From contig NC_079879.1 in the NCBI RefSeq assembly GCF_029227915.1, forward strand, positions 19,417,001-19,481,000: a stretch of 64,000 nt of DNA. Direction: 5' to 3'. The notes under the pieces were generated by a model, which was not told where the DNA came from, searched no databases, and saw nothing but the letters and a program-made list of their open reading frames with translations. A program made the position numbers and the translations under genes. Origin of the DNA: Hydractinia symbiolongicarpus (taxonomy: Eukaryota; Cnidaria; Hydrozoa; Anthoathecata; Hydractiniidae). Below, piece after piece: positions 12,101 to 22,137 of this stretch; within the stretch, counting starts at the first letter, position 1, and each line of letters starts with the position of its first letter.

Positions 12101-15100
12101 TAAGATCATATTGAGACAAGGACGTTCTTATTGATAGTGCTAAAAAACTTAAATTTTTAAATGGCAATGCAGTATGGGTCAAGGTATGTGGAGTATTTTC
12201 AGAACAAGTCATTTACAGTAATTGGATAAGTAATGTTCCTAATGGTGCATTTACAGGAAAAGTTAAAAAAGAGGTGGATTGTTTCTTGAGGGTAGGTAGT
12301 ATTTGTTAGCTAAGAAATGAGGGTCCCATAAAAAAGGAACTAGTTTAACTGAGGGGAAATGTCCTAATTACTAAGCTTTACTTGAATTACGAGAAAGTGA
12401 AGACACAGGAGTTGATTTTTCCTAACTATTCTTTTCTCTTCTCCTCTTGAGAGCAAAACTGTGTAAATCATTCGTTCATGATTTGTAATAATTACATTAA
12501 TTACAAAATTACAAAATTAAAAAAATAAAAATAAAAATGATAATAATCACGTCGAGTATTGTATTACTGCCCATTCGTATTTCTGCCCCGAAAAACAAAA
12601 TCCGATTTTATTTAGTTTCCCTTGACAAAAAGTAGACGTCTAATGCCGTGCCTCACTATTGGCGATTGTATCAGCACATTCTCCTGTAACTTTGGAATAA
12701 CGTCGACATTAATTAATTATGTCAATGTAGACGTCATCTTTTTGTCAAACATATTAGACTAAATTAAGTTTAAAACGGCAAAAATAATGCATCTAATCTA
12801 GGCTTTAGACAACCTAAATTGAAGTAAGTATTAGTGCCTATAATGAAGATTTGAAAATAAGTCAAAATTGTCTAACCTGAGAATGTTCTTGTTCCACACG
12901 TACAAGGTCAGCTTTAGTGTCAGTTACTTCTACTTGGTCTTGTTGATTTTGGATTGTATTTTCTAATAACTGCACAAAAGAATTTTTTTCATCGCTTTTT
13001 AAGAACATTTGGAATTGTCTTTGAAATGGAGCATTTTCCGCCCTTTCTAATTGCATCTGATTGTCTCCTTGATTTTCCATCGCTGATAGTTGACTTTTTT
13101 CCGCATTATTCCCTTCGTTCACCTTAAATAGAAGATTACTATTACTACTATCACTAAATTAGTATTAATTGACTTCAATTTTTTAAGATCATATTGAGAC
13201 AAGGACGTTCTTATTGATAGTGCTAAAAAACTTAAATTTTTAAATGGCAATGCAGTATGGGTCAAGGTATGTGGAGTATTTTCAGAACAAGTCATTTACA
13301 GTAATTGGATAAGTAATGTTCCTAATGGTGCATTTACAGGAAAAGTTAAAAAAGAGGTGGATTGTTTCTTGAGGGTAGGTAGTATTTGTTAGCTAAGAAA
13401 TGAGGGTCCCATAAAAAAGGAACTAGTTTAACTGAGGGGAAATGTCCTAATTACTAAGCTTTACTTGAATTACGAGAAAGTGAAGACACAGGAGTTGATT
13501 TTTCCTAACTATTCTTTTCTCTTCTCCTCTTGAGAGCAAAACTGTGTAAATCATTCGTTCATGATTTGTAATAATTACATTAATTACAAAATTACAAAAT
13601 TACAAAATAAAAAAAATAAAAATAAAAATGATAATAATCACGTCCAGTATTGTATTACTGCCCATTCGTATTTCTGCCCCGAAAAACAAAATCCGATTTT
13701 ATTTAGTTTCCCTTGACAAAAAGTAGACGTCTAATGCCGTGCCTCACTATTGGCGATTGTATCAGCACATTCTCCTGTAACTTTTGAATAACGTCGACAT
13801 TAATTAATTATGTCAATGTAGACGTCATCTTTTTGTCAAACATATTAGACTAAATTAAGTTTAAAACGGCAAAAATAATGCATCTAATCTAGGCTTTAGA
13901 CAACCTAAATTGAAGTAAGTATTAGTGCCTATAATGAAGATTTGAAAATAAGCCAAAATTGTCTAACCTGAGAATGTTCTTGTTCCACACGTACAAGGTC
14001 AGCTTTAGTGTCAGTTACTTCTACTTGGTCTTGTTGATTTTGGATTGTATTTTCTAATAACTGCACAAAAGAATTTTTTTCATCGCTTTTTAAGAACATT
14101 TGGAATTGTCTTTGAAATGGAGCATTTTCCGCCCTTTCTAATTGCATCTGATTGTCTCCTTGATTTTCCATCGCTGATAGTTGACTTTTTTCCGCATTAT
14201 TCCCTTCGTTCACCTTAAATAGAAGATTACTATTACTACTATCACTAAATTAGTATTAATTGACTTCAATTTTTTAAGATCATATTGAGACAAGGACGTT
14301 CTTATTGATAGTGCTAAAAAACTTAAATTTTTAAATGGCAATGCAGTATGGGTCAAGGTATGTGGAGTATTTTCAGAACAAGTCATTTACAGTAATTGGA
14401 TAAGTAATGTTCCTAATGGTGCATTTACAGGAAAAGTTAAAAAAGAGGTGGATTGTTTCTTGAGGGTAGGTAGTATTTGTTAGCTAAGAAATGAGGGTCC
14501 CATAAAAAAGGAACTAGTTTAACTGAGGGGAAATGTCCTAATTACTAAGCTTTACTTGAATTACGAGAAAGTGAAGACACAGGAGTTGATTTTTCCTAAC
14601 TATTCTTTTCTCTTCTCCTCTTGAGAGCAAAACTGTGTAAATCATTCGTTCATGATTTGTAATAATTACATTAATTACAAAATTACAAAATTAAAAAAAT
14701 AAAAATAAAAATGATAATAACACCTTACCATCTGTGCTTGTGATGTGCTTTTTTTGACAGAAGTATCTACGGGTACGTAAAACATAAATTTAAACTGTCG
14801 TGGCTACAACGCCATAGAACTAAAAACAGGACAATTTCAATCATTTTCTAATCACCAACCTACGTTTAGCTCTAGACAGCACTTCTCTATTAACAATAAG
14901 GCTGAAATGTGAATTGGTTAAACTTGAAACTCGCGCTTCAGCTTGTGTGAATAAGCATATCAAGAAGGGATTTCCTACATAACCTAAAGTAAGTGTCTCT
15001 CATGAAAGATAAAAACGTCATGACCACTAAGTGATGTGTTTCTCTCATTAGAACAACTTATTAGATTAGAATATGCGTAGCATCATGGAAGTGTCGCACA

Positions 15101-16491
15101 AACGGTTTGTGATATAGGAATTTGGGGAAACTTAAAGGAACTTGGAAAGTAGAGGAGAAGATTCTCAGCCTAACAAAAAATCGGAACCAGCCAAGCATTC
15201 AATGCGAAACGTTGAGTACAGCATCAAAATGCGCTAACATTTTATATTCTGAATATATTGTTTCTTTTATATTATGAGATTTACCTGGTATTCACGGAAG
15301 GGAGTCTATCCATCATTGTTAACGTTCAAGCAGCTATTTCTCTTACGCACAATGCATTAAGAATCGAGATGTATTTAAGTCAGTTTTCAGTAAATATTCT
15401 CCAAGGTCAAAATAGAATAGTTAAAGATGCAGCCAGCAATTCAGAGATGCTTACAGCACTAAATACAGATGACTGGCATAAAGACTCTATGAAAGAAAAA
15501 GGTAGAATAAAGATGGTTACTGTTTGCCATAAACAGGCAAGTAAGTAGGAGTCGTCTTATTGAGTTAATGATTGGGATGGTGCAAAGTTGTGCATGGTTA
15601 ATGATGAAAGGTAGTATATTGTAAGACAGTATCCAGTTAGAAAGACCAAAAATACAAGCAGATAGGAAAGTCATATACGTAATTTCAATGATTTCAAAGA
15701 TAGATTTGGCTATACTACAATGATGTAGAAAGACAAGATAACTGTTCGAATGCAGCAGAAATGAATGTAAATAAATATAAGATTCATTAGACACTTGAAG
15801 ATGGATTTTTCATATACAGGAAGGCTGTAACAGACAATGTCATGCATGAAACTTGAATAATTTACCACTGATAGAAAAGAAAGAAGTTTCCGTGATATGG
15901 ATGTATCAAGAGTAGCTTCACAACTTGAAAAGATGTAAAGATTGTCACATTAACACATAATGAATTAACTGAAGTCTGAAAAAAACATAACTTACTTTCT
16001 CTGCTGTTGGTTTGTACAAGTGAAGATTGTAGGTGAAGTGGCTGTATTTTTCGTGGTTTTTGTTTCGTAGGAGGTGGTACTTTTTTCACTTTGTCCATAT
16101 TGACCTTTGGCACAGTCCTGTTAATTAGTGGCAACTCTGGTTTTGCTGTCGCGGGTAGTAGTTCTTTTTTCACTTCGTTTATATCGACCATTGACAAAGT
16201 CCTGTGAATTGATTGCCACTTTGATTTTGCTTTTGTAGGTGGAGGTTCTGTTTCCAATATCTTTATATCAAGCATTGACACAGTCTTTTTGATTGGTTTC
16301 CACTCTGGTTTTGGTTTAGTAGGTGGTCCATTTACTCTCCCTGTGTCGCCCATTGACATTGTCCTTCGGAAAGCTTGCTGTTCTGGTAATATCGCTTCTG
16401 CAAGGGCCTGTAATTGCTTCGGTAACCTCTGGTTAGGATTTTCTTCCATCGTTCCATGTTGCAGATGTCTTTCTTTAGTATCTTCCTCCAT
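1..16491 (-). CDS. Predicted repeat-protein gene with a tandem array of identical 82-codon exons (3' part outside window)
   Basis: Gene model read from splice signals. Exon 1 is 16491-15996 (ATG, 496 nt, ends in phase 1 at GAAA/GTAAGT). Exon 2 is 14766-14729 (38 nt, acceptor CCCGTAG, donor ATG/GTAAGG). Thirteen 246-nt exons follow (rightmost 14213-13968, leftmost complete 1186-941), then a partial one at 103-1. Phases agree: 496 nt leaves one base, 38 nt completes that codon and ends in phase 0, and each 246-nt exon is exactly 82 codons in phase 0. The encoded protein would be a basic 165-residue head, a 13-residue linker (including TSVKKSTSQAQM) and at least thirteen near-identical N/Q/E-rich repeats, over 1,240 residues in the window. 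I recognise no domain. The repeat looks hydrophilic and partly helical. There is no signal peptide or membrane segment. No final exon or stop is visible, so the end lies to the left. The alternative is a satellite that captured one exon. Confidence 0.6.
941..1186 (-). CDS. Array exon copy with an Ala replacing Glu
   Basis: 82 codons between acceptor TATTTAAG/GTGAAC and donor CTCAG/GTTAGA. This is the only copy reading RAANAP instead of RAENAP (a GAA to GCA change, seen on the plus strand as TTTGCC for TTTTCC). The GTG at its left edge is a Val codon after splicing, not a start. Confidence 0.6.
2024..2269 (-). CDS. Array exon copy
   Basis: 82-codon phase-0 exon with intact splice sites. The intron bases just past the donor read AAGCC. 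The unit is 1083 bp. Confidence 0.6.
3107..3352 (-). CDS. Array exon copy
   Basis: 82-codon phase-0 exon with intact splice sites. The flanking intron carries the GTATTAG variant. Confidence 0.6.
4190..4435 (-). CDS. Array exon copy
   Basis: 82-codon phase-0 exon with intact splice sites. The flanking intron carries the GTATAAG variant, as in the copy ending at 2269. Confidence 0.6.
5280..5525 (-). CDS. Array exon copy beside a 1090-bp spacing
   Basis: Exon unchanged. The intron to its left has the extra 8-bp A-rich block, a one-T loss in CTATTCTTTCTC and the CACGTCC variant. AAGTC past the donor shortens the read-through frame to 86 residues, which does not affect the exon. Confidence 0.6.
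6371..6616 (-). CDS. Array exon copy beside a 1091-bp spacing
   Basis: Exon unchanged. The intron to its left has the 8-bp insertion, CACGTCC and AAGTC. Confidence 0.6.
7454..7699 (-). CDS. Array exon copy
   Basis: Exon unchanged. The intron to its left has GGCGCATT, shared only with the leftmost unit, plus AAGTC without the 8-bp insertion. This is a recombinant combination. Confidence 0.6.
8537..8782 (-). CDS. Array exon copy
   Basis: Exon unchanged. The private intron variant AAGCAAAAATTG replaces AAGCCAAAATTG just past the donor. Confidence 0.6.
9620..9865 (-). CDS. Array exon copy
   Basis: Exon unchanged, splice sites intact, 1083-bp unit. Confidence 0.6.
10703..10948 (-). CDS. Array exon copy
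   Basis: Exon unchanged. The neighbouring intron carries two private changes, CTATCGGCG and GTAAATTTTG. Confidence 0.6.
11794..12039 (-). CDS. Array exon copy beside a 1091-bp spacing
   Basis: Exon unchanged. The neighbouring intron has the 8-bp insertion but the CACGTCG form, so the two markers are not always linked. Confidence 0.6.
12877..13122 (-). CDS. Array exon copy
   Basis: Exon unchanged. The private intron change ACTTTGGAATAA replaces ACTTTTGAATAA. Confidence 0.6.
13968..14213 (-). CDS. Array exon copy, first repeat after exon 2
   Basis: This is the first 82-codon repeat to be transcribed. Exon 2 joins it in phase 0 (QAQM then VNEGNN). The intron to its left has the 8-bp insertion with CACGTCC but AAGCC. 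Confidence 0.6.
14729..14766 (-). CDS. Exon 2 of the array gene (38-bp microexon)
   Basis: Minus-strand acceptor TACCCGTAG is followed by 38 nt encoding N-TSVKKSTSQAQM and a donor ATG/GTAAGG. Its length is congruent to 2 modulo 3, which is exactly what is needed to connect phase-1 exon 1 to the phase-0 array exons. It lies 9 bp outside the right boundary of the tandem array, so its donor and the first intron bases are unique sequence while the rest of that intron is array sequence. The exon is short, so chance cannot be excluded, but the phase fit and hydrophilic composition support it. Confidence 0.5.
14767..15995 (-). other. Intron 1 of the array gene, holding a possible plus-strand exon
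   Basis: The interval lies between the exon 1 donor and the exon 2 acceptor. On the plus strand about 15282-15545 is an open stretch preceded by a T-rich acceptor-like TATTATGAG and followed by a GCAA/GTAAGT donor-like site. Its translation (including SQFSVNILQGQNR) is not recognised. Nothing else is seen. Confidence 0.4.
15996..16491 (-). CDS. First exon of the array gene: basic repeat region with R/K-x-T-x-S motifs
   Basis: The exon opens with ATG at 16491 (start MEEDTKERHLQHG) and stays open for 165 codons to a strong donor, GAGAAA/GTAAGT, at 15996/15995; beyond it the frame soon looks non-coding. From about residue 42 the protein holds four degenerate repeats of about 28 residues. Each begins with a basic-Thr-x-Ser-Met block (RRTMSM, KKTVSM, HRTLSM, then a diverged NRTVPK), followed by an Asp/Asn-rich stretch, then PPTK and a KPEW-like segment. 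The R/K-x-T-x-S spacing resembles substrate sites of basophilic kinases, which is inference only. No known domain is recognised. A TATA-like sequence lies about 50 bp upstream, which supports this ATG as the start. Confidence 0.6.
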
Positions 16492-16541
16492 TTATTTTTG
16501 TTACTCCAGTGCAGATATGGTATTTTTGCCAGCTAACAACC

Positions 16542-16551
16542 TATATAAATA
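16542..16551 (-). promoter_or_regulatory. TATA-like box upstream of the array gene
   Basis: The minus strand reads TATTTATATAGG about 50 bp upstream of the ATG at 16491. A start site about 25-30 bp downstream would leave a 5' UTR of roughly 20-25 nt. This is sequence resemblance only. Confidence 0.35.
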
Positions 16552-18712
16552 TGGAGTGATGGATTGTTTTTAACTTTTATTTGGAGATTTATTGGGTGGT
16601 GCAGTACAATTTTCTTCATTGCATATAAGTTTCGTTTTGTGTGCTGCTAACGTAAAAAAACAAAGGCATATAAAGTTTGTTACTTTATGACCGGGAGGTG
16701 CACCAAAAACAAGTGTAATTTTAACTTACTCTACAGTGCAAAAACCTGATATTTTTTCTCTGATTGGCTGAAATAGCGTGCAAAAAGCTGATATTTTTTC
16801 TCCTAATTGGTTAATAACTTGCTGAGTAAAGTTATCGTTTTCTTGAAAAACGAGAACTTGTCGGTAAATTTGTTCCAAAAACTAACAATCAATGATAAAT
16901 CTTCACAGTTCAATTATTTTTTTGTTTCAACATATCATTAAAGAGAAGTGCGCTCTCTGACTTTAGGTTAGTGAGGTTAATACCTATAGCCCATTGAAGG
17001 AGTTTTGTGTTTAATTCGATTGTTTAACTTAACCTCAACTAATTTGTATTGAATTAACATAAATATATTACTCTAAAATTTATTTTCATTTAATTTCATT
17101 GGGGTGTAACATGAACAAGCTTTTTTCTTTTGAAATAATTACCATCACGAGCATAATTTATCATAAATTAAAAAACTTATTATGAATTAAAAGATACGAT
17201 CACATATATTATCTTGCCATAAATTATTTCGCTGTTGAACCTCATAAACCGTGATTGAAGTTGAGCAAAAATCTTCCGAGTATGTCAAATTACAGTGATT
17301 TATGCTCGGTTTATATGATTAATTGTTCCCGAAAAATATCGACTGATATTTTTTTCGTTTTTTAGTTCTCGTATATTTCACTCGGCTAAAGACTCGTGGA
17401 CATGTAAACGAGAACATAAGAAACTCAAAAAAATATTTCCGATATTTTACTCGGCACTGTGCGACATATTATAACTTTGCAATAAACTTTGAAGAGACTG
17501 GTCATTTTTCTGCTAGTATATTTGTATCAATTATAACCTCATCTGTAGTTGTTGTTTTTTTACGCTGTGACGTCGCCGTTCCCGTTCACGTTGTCGTATC
17601 GTAATTTCGTTAATAGCATGAACGTAACAAAACGGTGGCAATACCACACTATACTTTATGACGCACGAATATACTACAGAACAGAGAATAATTTACCTTT
17701 ACTGAATGCTCCTGTTAAAAACATGAGACATCAAGAAGCATATGATGTGAATAAATAATAAGGCGATATGAACTCATACAAACTTTCTGTTTGCAAGGAT
17801 CCTGTTAATTAATAGCTTGACTGAAAATAACTTTCTCTCTTTTATATCTTTTATATTGGAAATATCTTAATCTAATTCAATTACCCTATTGCTGAAATAG
17901 AATGTTTAAACGGTGAGTAATGTCGAAAGGGATCTGAGTATTAACATGATTTTTACATCGTAAAAATTGTAACCATGTTCCTTCTTTATGCAGTTATAAC
18001 TTTGAAGACAAATAACTAGGGAACAGATTGAAAAAACTGACTTCAACAAATACTTATAAAACTCAATCGTTGAGGAGATCTGGTCAAAAACACATGATCC
18101 TATATATTTTTTTCATCAGACTTTTAACCTTTGTAGCTACAAAGGAAGCAGTATAAAAACAAATTTCTAAGAAAAAAAATTGTATTGTATTGAGAAATTG
18201 TTTCTTGGCAAGGCAAGTCGCCTTCTAAATGATCTTCCTAAAGCTATCAGGGAAGAACCTGATCACAAAAAACTTTACTTTTTTGAAAAAATATTTATTA
18301 GACCATAGTCTTGCGATTTTTATTATGCAACATACCTAGTTTTTTTTTTGTTTTTTTTTTAATCGACAATTTCTCAATATCCTAACTTAACATCTATTGA
18401 CCGATTGATAACCAATCCATTACATCCAATACTTTATGCTTTGATTGATTCCTTCTGCTCTACTTTTATTTCTTAAGCCCGTCGATTAATAAATATATTT
18501 AATGTATGTATATTTTTATATTATATATTTTAGTGCATTATTTTCATTTTCATATGTTCTGGTCTTAATTCTCCGTCAGAATCTATTATATCGATGTCTT
18601 TCAATCCTTCACCACTTTGACCCCTGCTAATCTTGTCTACAGTTTACAGTGTCTTTTTTATAGAATAACTTATTTCTTTATTTAATTATTATTATTACTA
18701 GTATTTAGTCTA

Positions 18713-18975
18713 AAGGGAATAACAAAAATTAATTACCCATGACGTTTGTGTAACTAAGTCAATAGATAAAGGTTTTAATAAGAACAATAAAATAAATTAA
18801 CCGTGACTTTTTTTAAAAGAAAAATTTTAAATCAGTTTGAAAAATCACACAAAAGACATAATAAACATAAAAGTTTAGCAAAAGTGACATGTTACCGCGG
18901 CTGCTTCTTTAGAAAAAACAACACATCCACTTTGCCTGTTACAGACACACGGAACTGGCGTATTATTATATAGAC
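18713..18975 (+). repeat. 263-bp duplicated segment, copy 1
   Basis: It runs from AAGGGAATAACAAAAATTAA to TATTATTATATAGAC. It matches 19137-19403 with scattered substitutions and small gaps, and about 160 bp separates the copies. The sequence between them includes a CCCGTGGAAAAAT motif recalling the Helitron-type ends further right. Confidence 0.85.
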
Positions 18976-19136
18976 TAGTATTTAGTCCCGTGGAAAAATC
19001 TACTATAGATATCGAATAAAAAACAACGAAATTCATTGTTCTTTTCGTCAAAACGTTTTGCTGTTAATTTCATTCAAGCTGGAATAAATAAAATCAATAT
19101 GTTTTTTATATAACAGTAGACAATAGACACGTGCTT

Positions 19137-19403
19137 AAGGGAATAATAAAAATTAATTACCCGTGACTTTTGTGTAATAAAGTTTACATAGTTACACAAA
19201 GGTTTTTATGAGAACAATAAAATAAATTAACCGTGACTTTTTTATAACAAAAATTTTAAATCAATTTGAAAAAGCACACAAAAGACAGAATGAAAATAAA
19301 AGTTTAGCAAAAGTGACATGTTACCGCGGCTGTTTCTTTAGAAAAAACAACACATCCACTTTGCCTGTTACAGACACACGGAACTGGCGTATTATTATAT
19401 AGA
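19137..19403 (+). repeat. Duplicated segment, copy 2
   Basis: Direct repeat of 18713-18975, with shared landmarks AATTAACCGTGAC, GACATGTTACCGCGGCTG and CTTTGCCTGTTACAGACAC. Function unknown; possibly two copies of a non-autonomous element. Confidence 0.85.
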
Positions 19404-21793
19404 TTTTAATAGGACGAATAGCCATTGTAAAATATGGAAGTGCCTGAAAGACAGTTAAAAATAAAAAAATAAAATAAATAATAATTGTATATTAGTGGGC
19501 TTTTTCTGACGTCAGCAGTGTTTTTAAGCCTCTCTTAACAATAAATATTTTTTGAGTAACGACGGATCATTGTTGACGTCATCAAAATTCAAATGACGGA
19601 TATCCTCTGCCTAAGTGGATATTTCCAGTGGATATCTAATCGACTAGTTATGATACTAATTATTGTGCCTAGACGAAGCCACATTGTTTTGTTACACTCT
19701 GCATACGATAAAACATTCAAAAGAAGTAACGATTACTAACAATTGGTGATAATACCACAATACCCTTATTCCTACCATCGTATTTCAAAATGAACCCCAA
19801 GAGTATAATCATTTTTTTTACTTACCTTTTTTTTTACTCTGTATACCAATTTGCTCTCAACCATTGGTCTTTTATAATATGGACTTAGTGGAAGACCGTA
19901 ATAGACTTCTGAATTCTCCATTAATCAAGTTTTGAGGTTTCATCTTGTTGCGCGCAGTTAAAATGATATTCTTAAGGAAAATTGCTAACTATTGTAGACA
20001 AATAAATGTCAAGAAGTGACTTTCCAAAGCGCTCCCAACAGCTGTTTTTATCTAGCTTGTAGGGACCAGATGTTGATAAGGAGCTGAGGTTTCTGCCCCA
20101 TAATGGGATTTATCACTGATTTTGAGTGAGTCCAGTTGACATAGGTTCAAACCCCACCTGGGTCAAATTTTTTCTTCTTATTGTTAGGACTTTATCGGAA
20201 AGACTTAGCTAACAATTTGTTTCCTAAAACAATGAGAAAAAGATTAAAAAAATTTTTCTGTCACTTTTTTTTTTCTGTCATATTACCAAATTTACAACGT
20301 TTTGGCACTACTTTGGTGTGTATTGGTTGATTTTTACTTCTTATATAGCTTGAGCCGTAAAAGGGTGCAAAGTTGGGTTTAAGAGTAGCACGCGCTAGTC
20401 AAGAGAATTTCGTAGCATGGCCTTGTGATCTAACCCAACTGAACTACACCTAACTTTTTTCGATACGCAAAGAATTAGTTCATCTAATTGTAATAGTTGA
20501 AGATTAAAAGAGTCTGACCAGCTGCATGCATAGAAAGGTCCGTACAAACATATGGGGAAATACAGCTTTCCAAGCGGGACGGTTACCACTTAGCTAATTA
20601 TATACATGGTAATGAAACTATTGAGCCGGATTCGATACCTGCGGGACTTGCAGTCCAAAGTATCAGCGGAACCGAAGTGAAAAATGTTTCAATTTGGATA
20701 AAAATTTGATACACTGATCGAAAAGGACATGCTGACTATGCTGGTTTCGAAATTTTAACATCTGAAGTACTCTAATTTCATTTCATTATGACTGTCAACG
20801 TCTGTGTTTTGTGAGCTAGTAGCCTATAATTGTAATGCAAGTACAGTGACATGATAAACTTTTCTTCATCATTTTTGGGTTAGGTGGGAGGAACCTTAAA
20901 GATTTGAAAGTTAATTGCCTGCGATAACTGTGAGTAAATACGACGAAAAGCATTTCGTATTTTATTTTTTAGCCTAATAGTAATAACTTTCCAACTAGTT
21001 TCCAGCGCCTGTTGCCTCTTTTTCATATCTTGCCGGCGAGATGTTTGTCTTTCAGGCAAGCCTAAAAATTAGAATTGGAAAACAATATTGTCGTAATAGA
21101 ATCAAAAAGTACTTAAAATGTTATATCCATTGCTTGTTAAATTTAGCGATGTTATCTTCTTGTGTTAAAATTTTTGGTGGATTTTTCCACGACTTTATCG
21201 ACTAGTTGTTTTTAATATATATCTTTGAATACAAAAGCAGTACAAATTCGAACATTAAGTTTACAAAAGAAGCAGAGTTGTCTACTGATTGATACTTTCC
21301 TTTTTTTAGACGTCAAGATCTCCAAACATGGAAATTAATTTAAAACCAAAACATACTGGAAATGGGATTATAAGTAAACTGTTATAATAAGACTGCTACA
21401 AAATACAAAATAAATCTTGTAAAAACATTACATTTTGGAGCATATATTCGGAAAAAGCATTGTTCAATAAAGTGTGTGCTACTATAAAACGCAATATGTT
21501 GGAAAATCAATATTTATTACACTTTCAATTTTCTCACAAAGCAAAAAGAAATCGAGACTAATAAGCCTCTTTGCTTGTAATAAAAATAGAAATAATCCTT
21601 GTGTATTATTTGAAACCTAATTTTTGTACAACATATAGACTTGCAGATCCGTTTAAATTTAAAAATATAATACTTAAGGGTTTAACTGTCATTTAGTGTC
21701 CGGAATGCACTGCACAGAGTGTTTGTTCTTTCATGTTCAAAAGACAAAAGTTATCTTTAAACTCGTTTCAAAGAACATTTGAATGTCTGAAAA

Positions 21794-22060
21794 CTACGAT
21801 GGCACTGAAGGGTCACACTTCCATACAAAAAAATTGAGACTTCTATTCAAAAAATTTAGACTTCTGTTTAAAAAAACAAAAACTTCTATACAAATAATTG
21901 AAGTAACTATTATTAAAAAAAAATGCAAACTTCTATTCATAATAATAAAAGCTTTCATTGAAAAATTCAAAAAACTTCTGTAAAAAAAAATTGCGAACTT
22001 CTATGAAAAACTTTGGAACTTCTATAACTTTTTTTGCAAGGTTCTATCGGCTACCGTAAA
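21794..22060 (+). repeat. Left terminal inverted repeat with subterminal repeats
   Basis: A 32-bp perfect terminal inverted repeat is followed by at least eight degenerate copies of an ACTTCTATNCAAAAAATT motif spaced about 20-30 bp apart. Such spaced subterminal motifs are typical transposase-binding arrays. Confidence 0.85.
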
Positions 22061-22137
22061 ATTAATGATACTAAATTATAAACAAACATGGACGCCGTGC
22101 TGGAGCAAATTGTACGCAGCCAGGTAGAGAATCGTTC

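Larger units (their letters stand above)
1..14720. repeat. Tandem array of about 13.6 units, 1083-1091 bp each
   Basis: Right ends of the successive open frames are 1083 bp apart (1186, 2269, 3352, 4435), then 1090, 1091, 1083, 1083, 1083, 1083, 1091, 1083 and 1091. The longer units carry an extra 8 bp (one more ACAAAATT) in the A-rich tract near their middle; one of these has also lost a T at about 4827, giving 1090. The array begins before base 1, because base 1 matches base 1084, and it breaks off at about 14720, where ATGATAATAA is followed by unique sequence. Copies are nearly identical. Private or shared single-base variants (GGCG/GGTG, GTATTAG/GTATAAG, CACGTCG/CACGTCC, AAGCC/AAGTC) are distributed as a mosaic, as expected for unequal exchange or gene conversion. 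Each unit is one 246-bp exon plus an 837- or 845-bp intron of the minus-strand gene. Confidence 0.97.
16575..21793. other. AT-rich intergenic region without a convincing gene
   Basis: It contains a 42-bp double repeat at 16736-16819, a 263-bp duplication at 18713-19403, and a tRNA-like B-box (GGTTCAAACCCC) near 20146 that may mark an old SINE. A short plus-strand frame at about 17621-17758 (starting MNVTKRWQYHTILYD, ending in two stops) looks more protein-like than its surroundings, but I cannot name it. The remaining frames look like chance. Confidence 0.5.

Noticed and set aside
902-14213. Thirteen separate 86/94-residue genes
   Set aside because: The frames begin at GTG, not ATG, and run past a good donor into intron sequence. 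The 86/94 difference is one intronic base. They are better read as internal exons.
1-14720. CRISPR or bacterial repeat array
   Set aside because: Units are about 1.08 kb with no short repeat/spacer structure, and the surroundings are clearly eukaryotic.
15459-15794. Minus-strand 111-residue frame
   Set aside because: Lies in intron 1 of the array gene, has low-complexity hydrophobic composition, no splice context and no family resemblance.
20137-20170. tRNA gene near the GGTTCAAACCCC motif
   Set aside because: Only the B-box-like part is present and no cloverleaf can be drawn.
21783-21983. Plus-strand 66-residue Lys-rich frame
   Set aside because: It is a translation of the left subterminal repeat array of the transposon.
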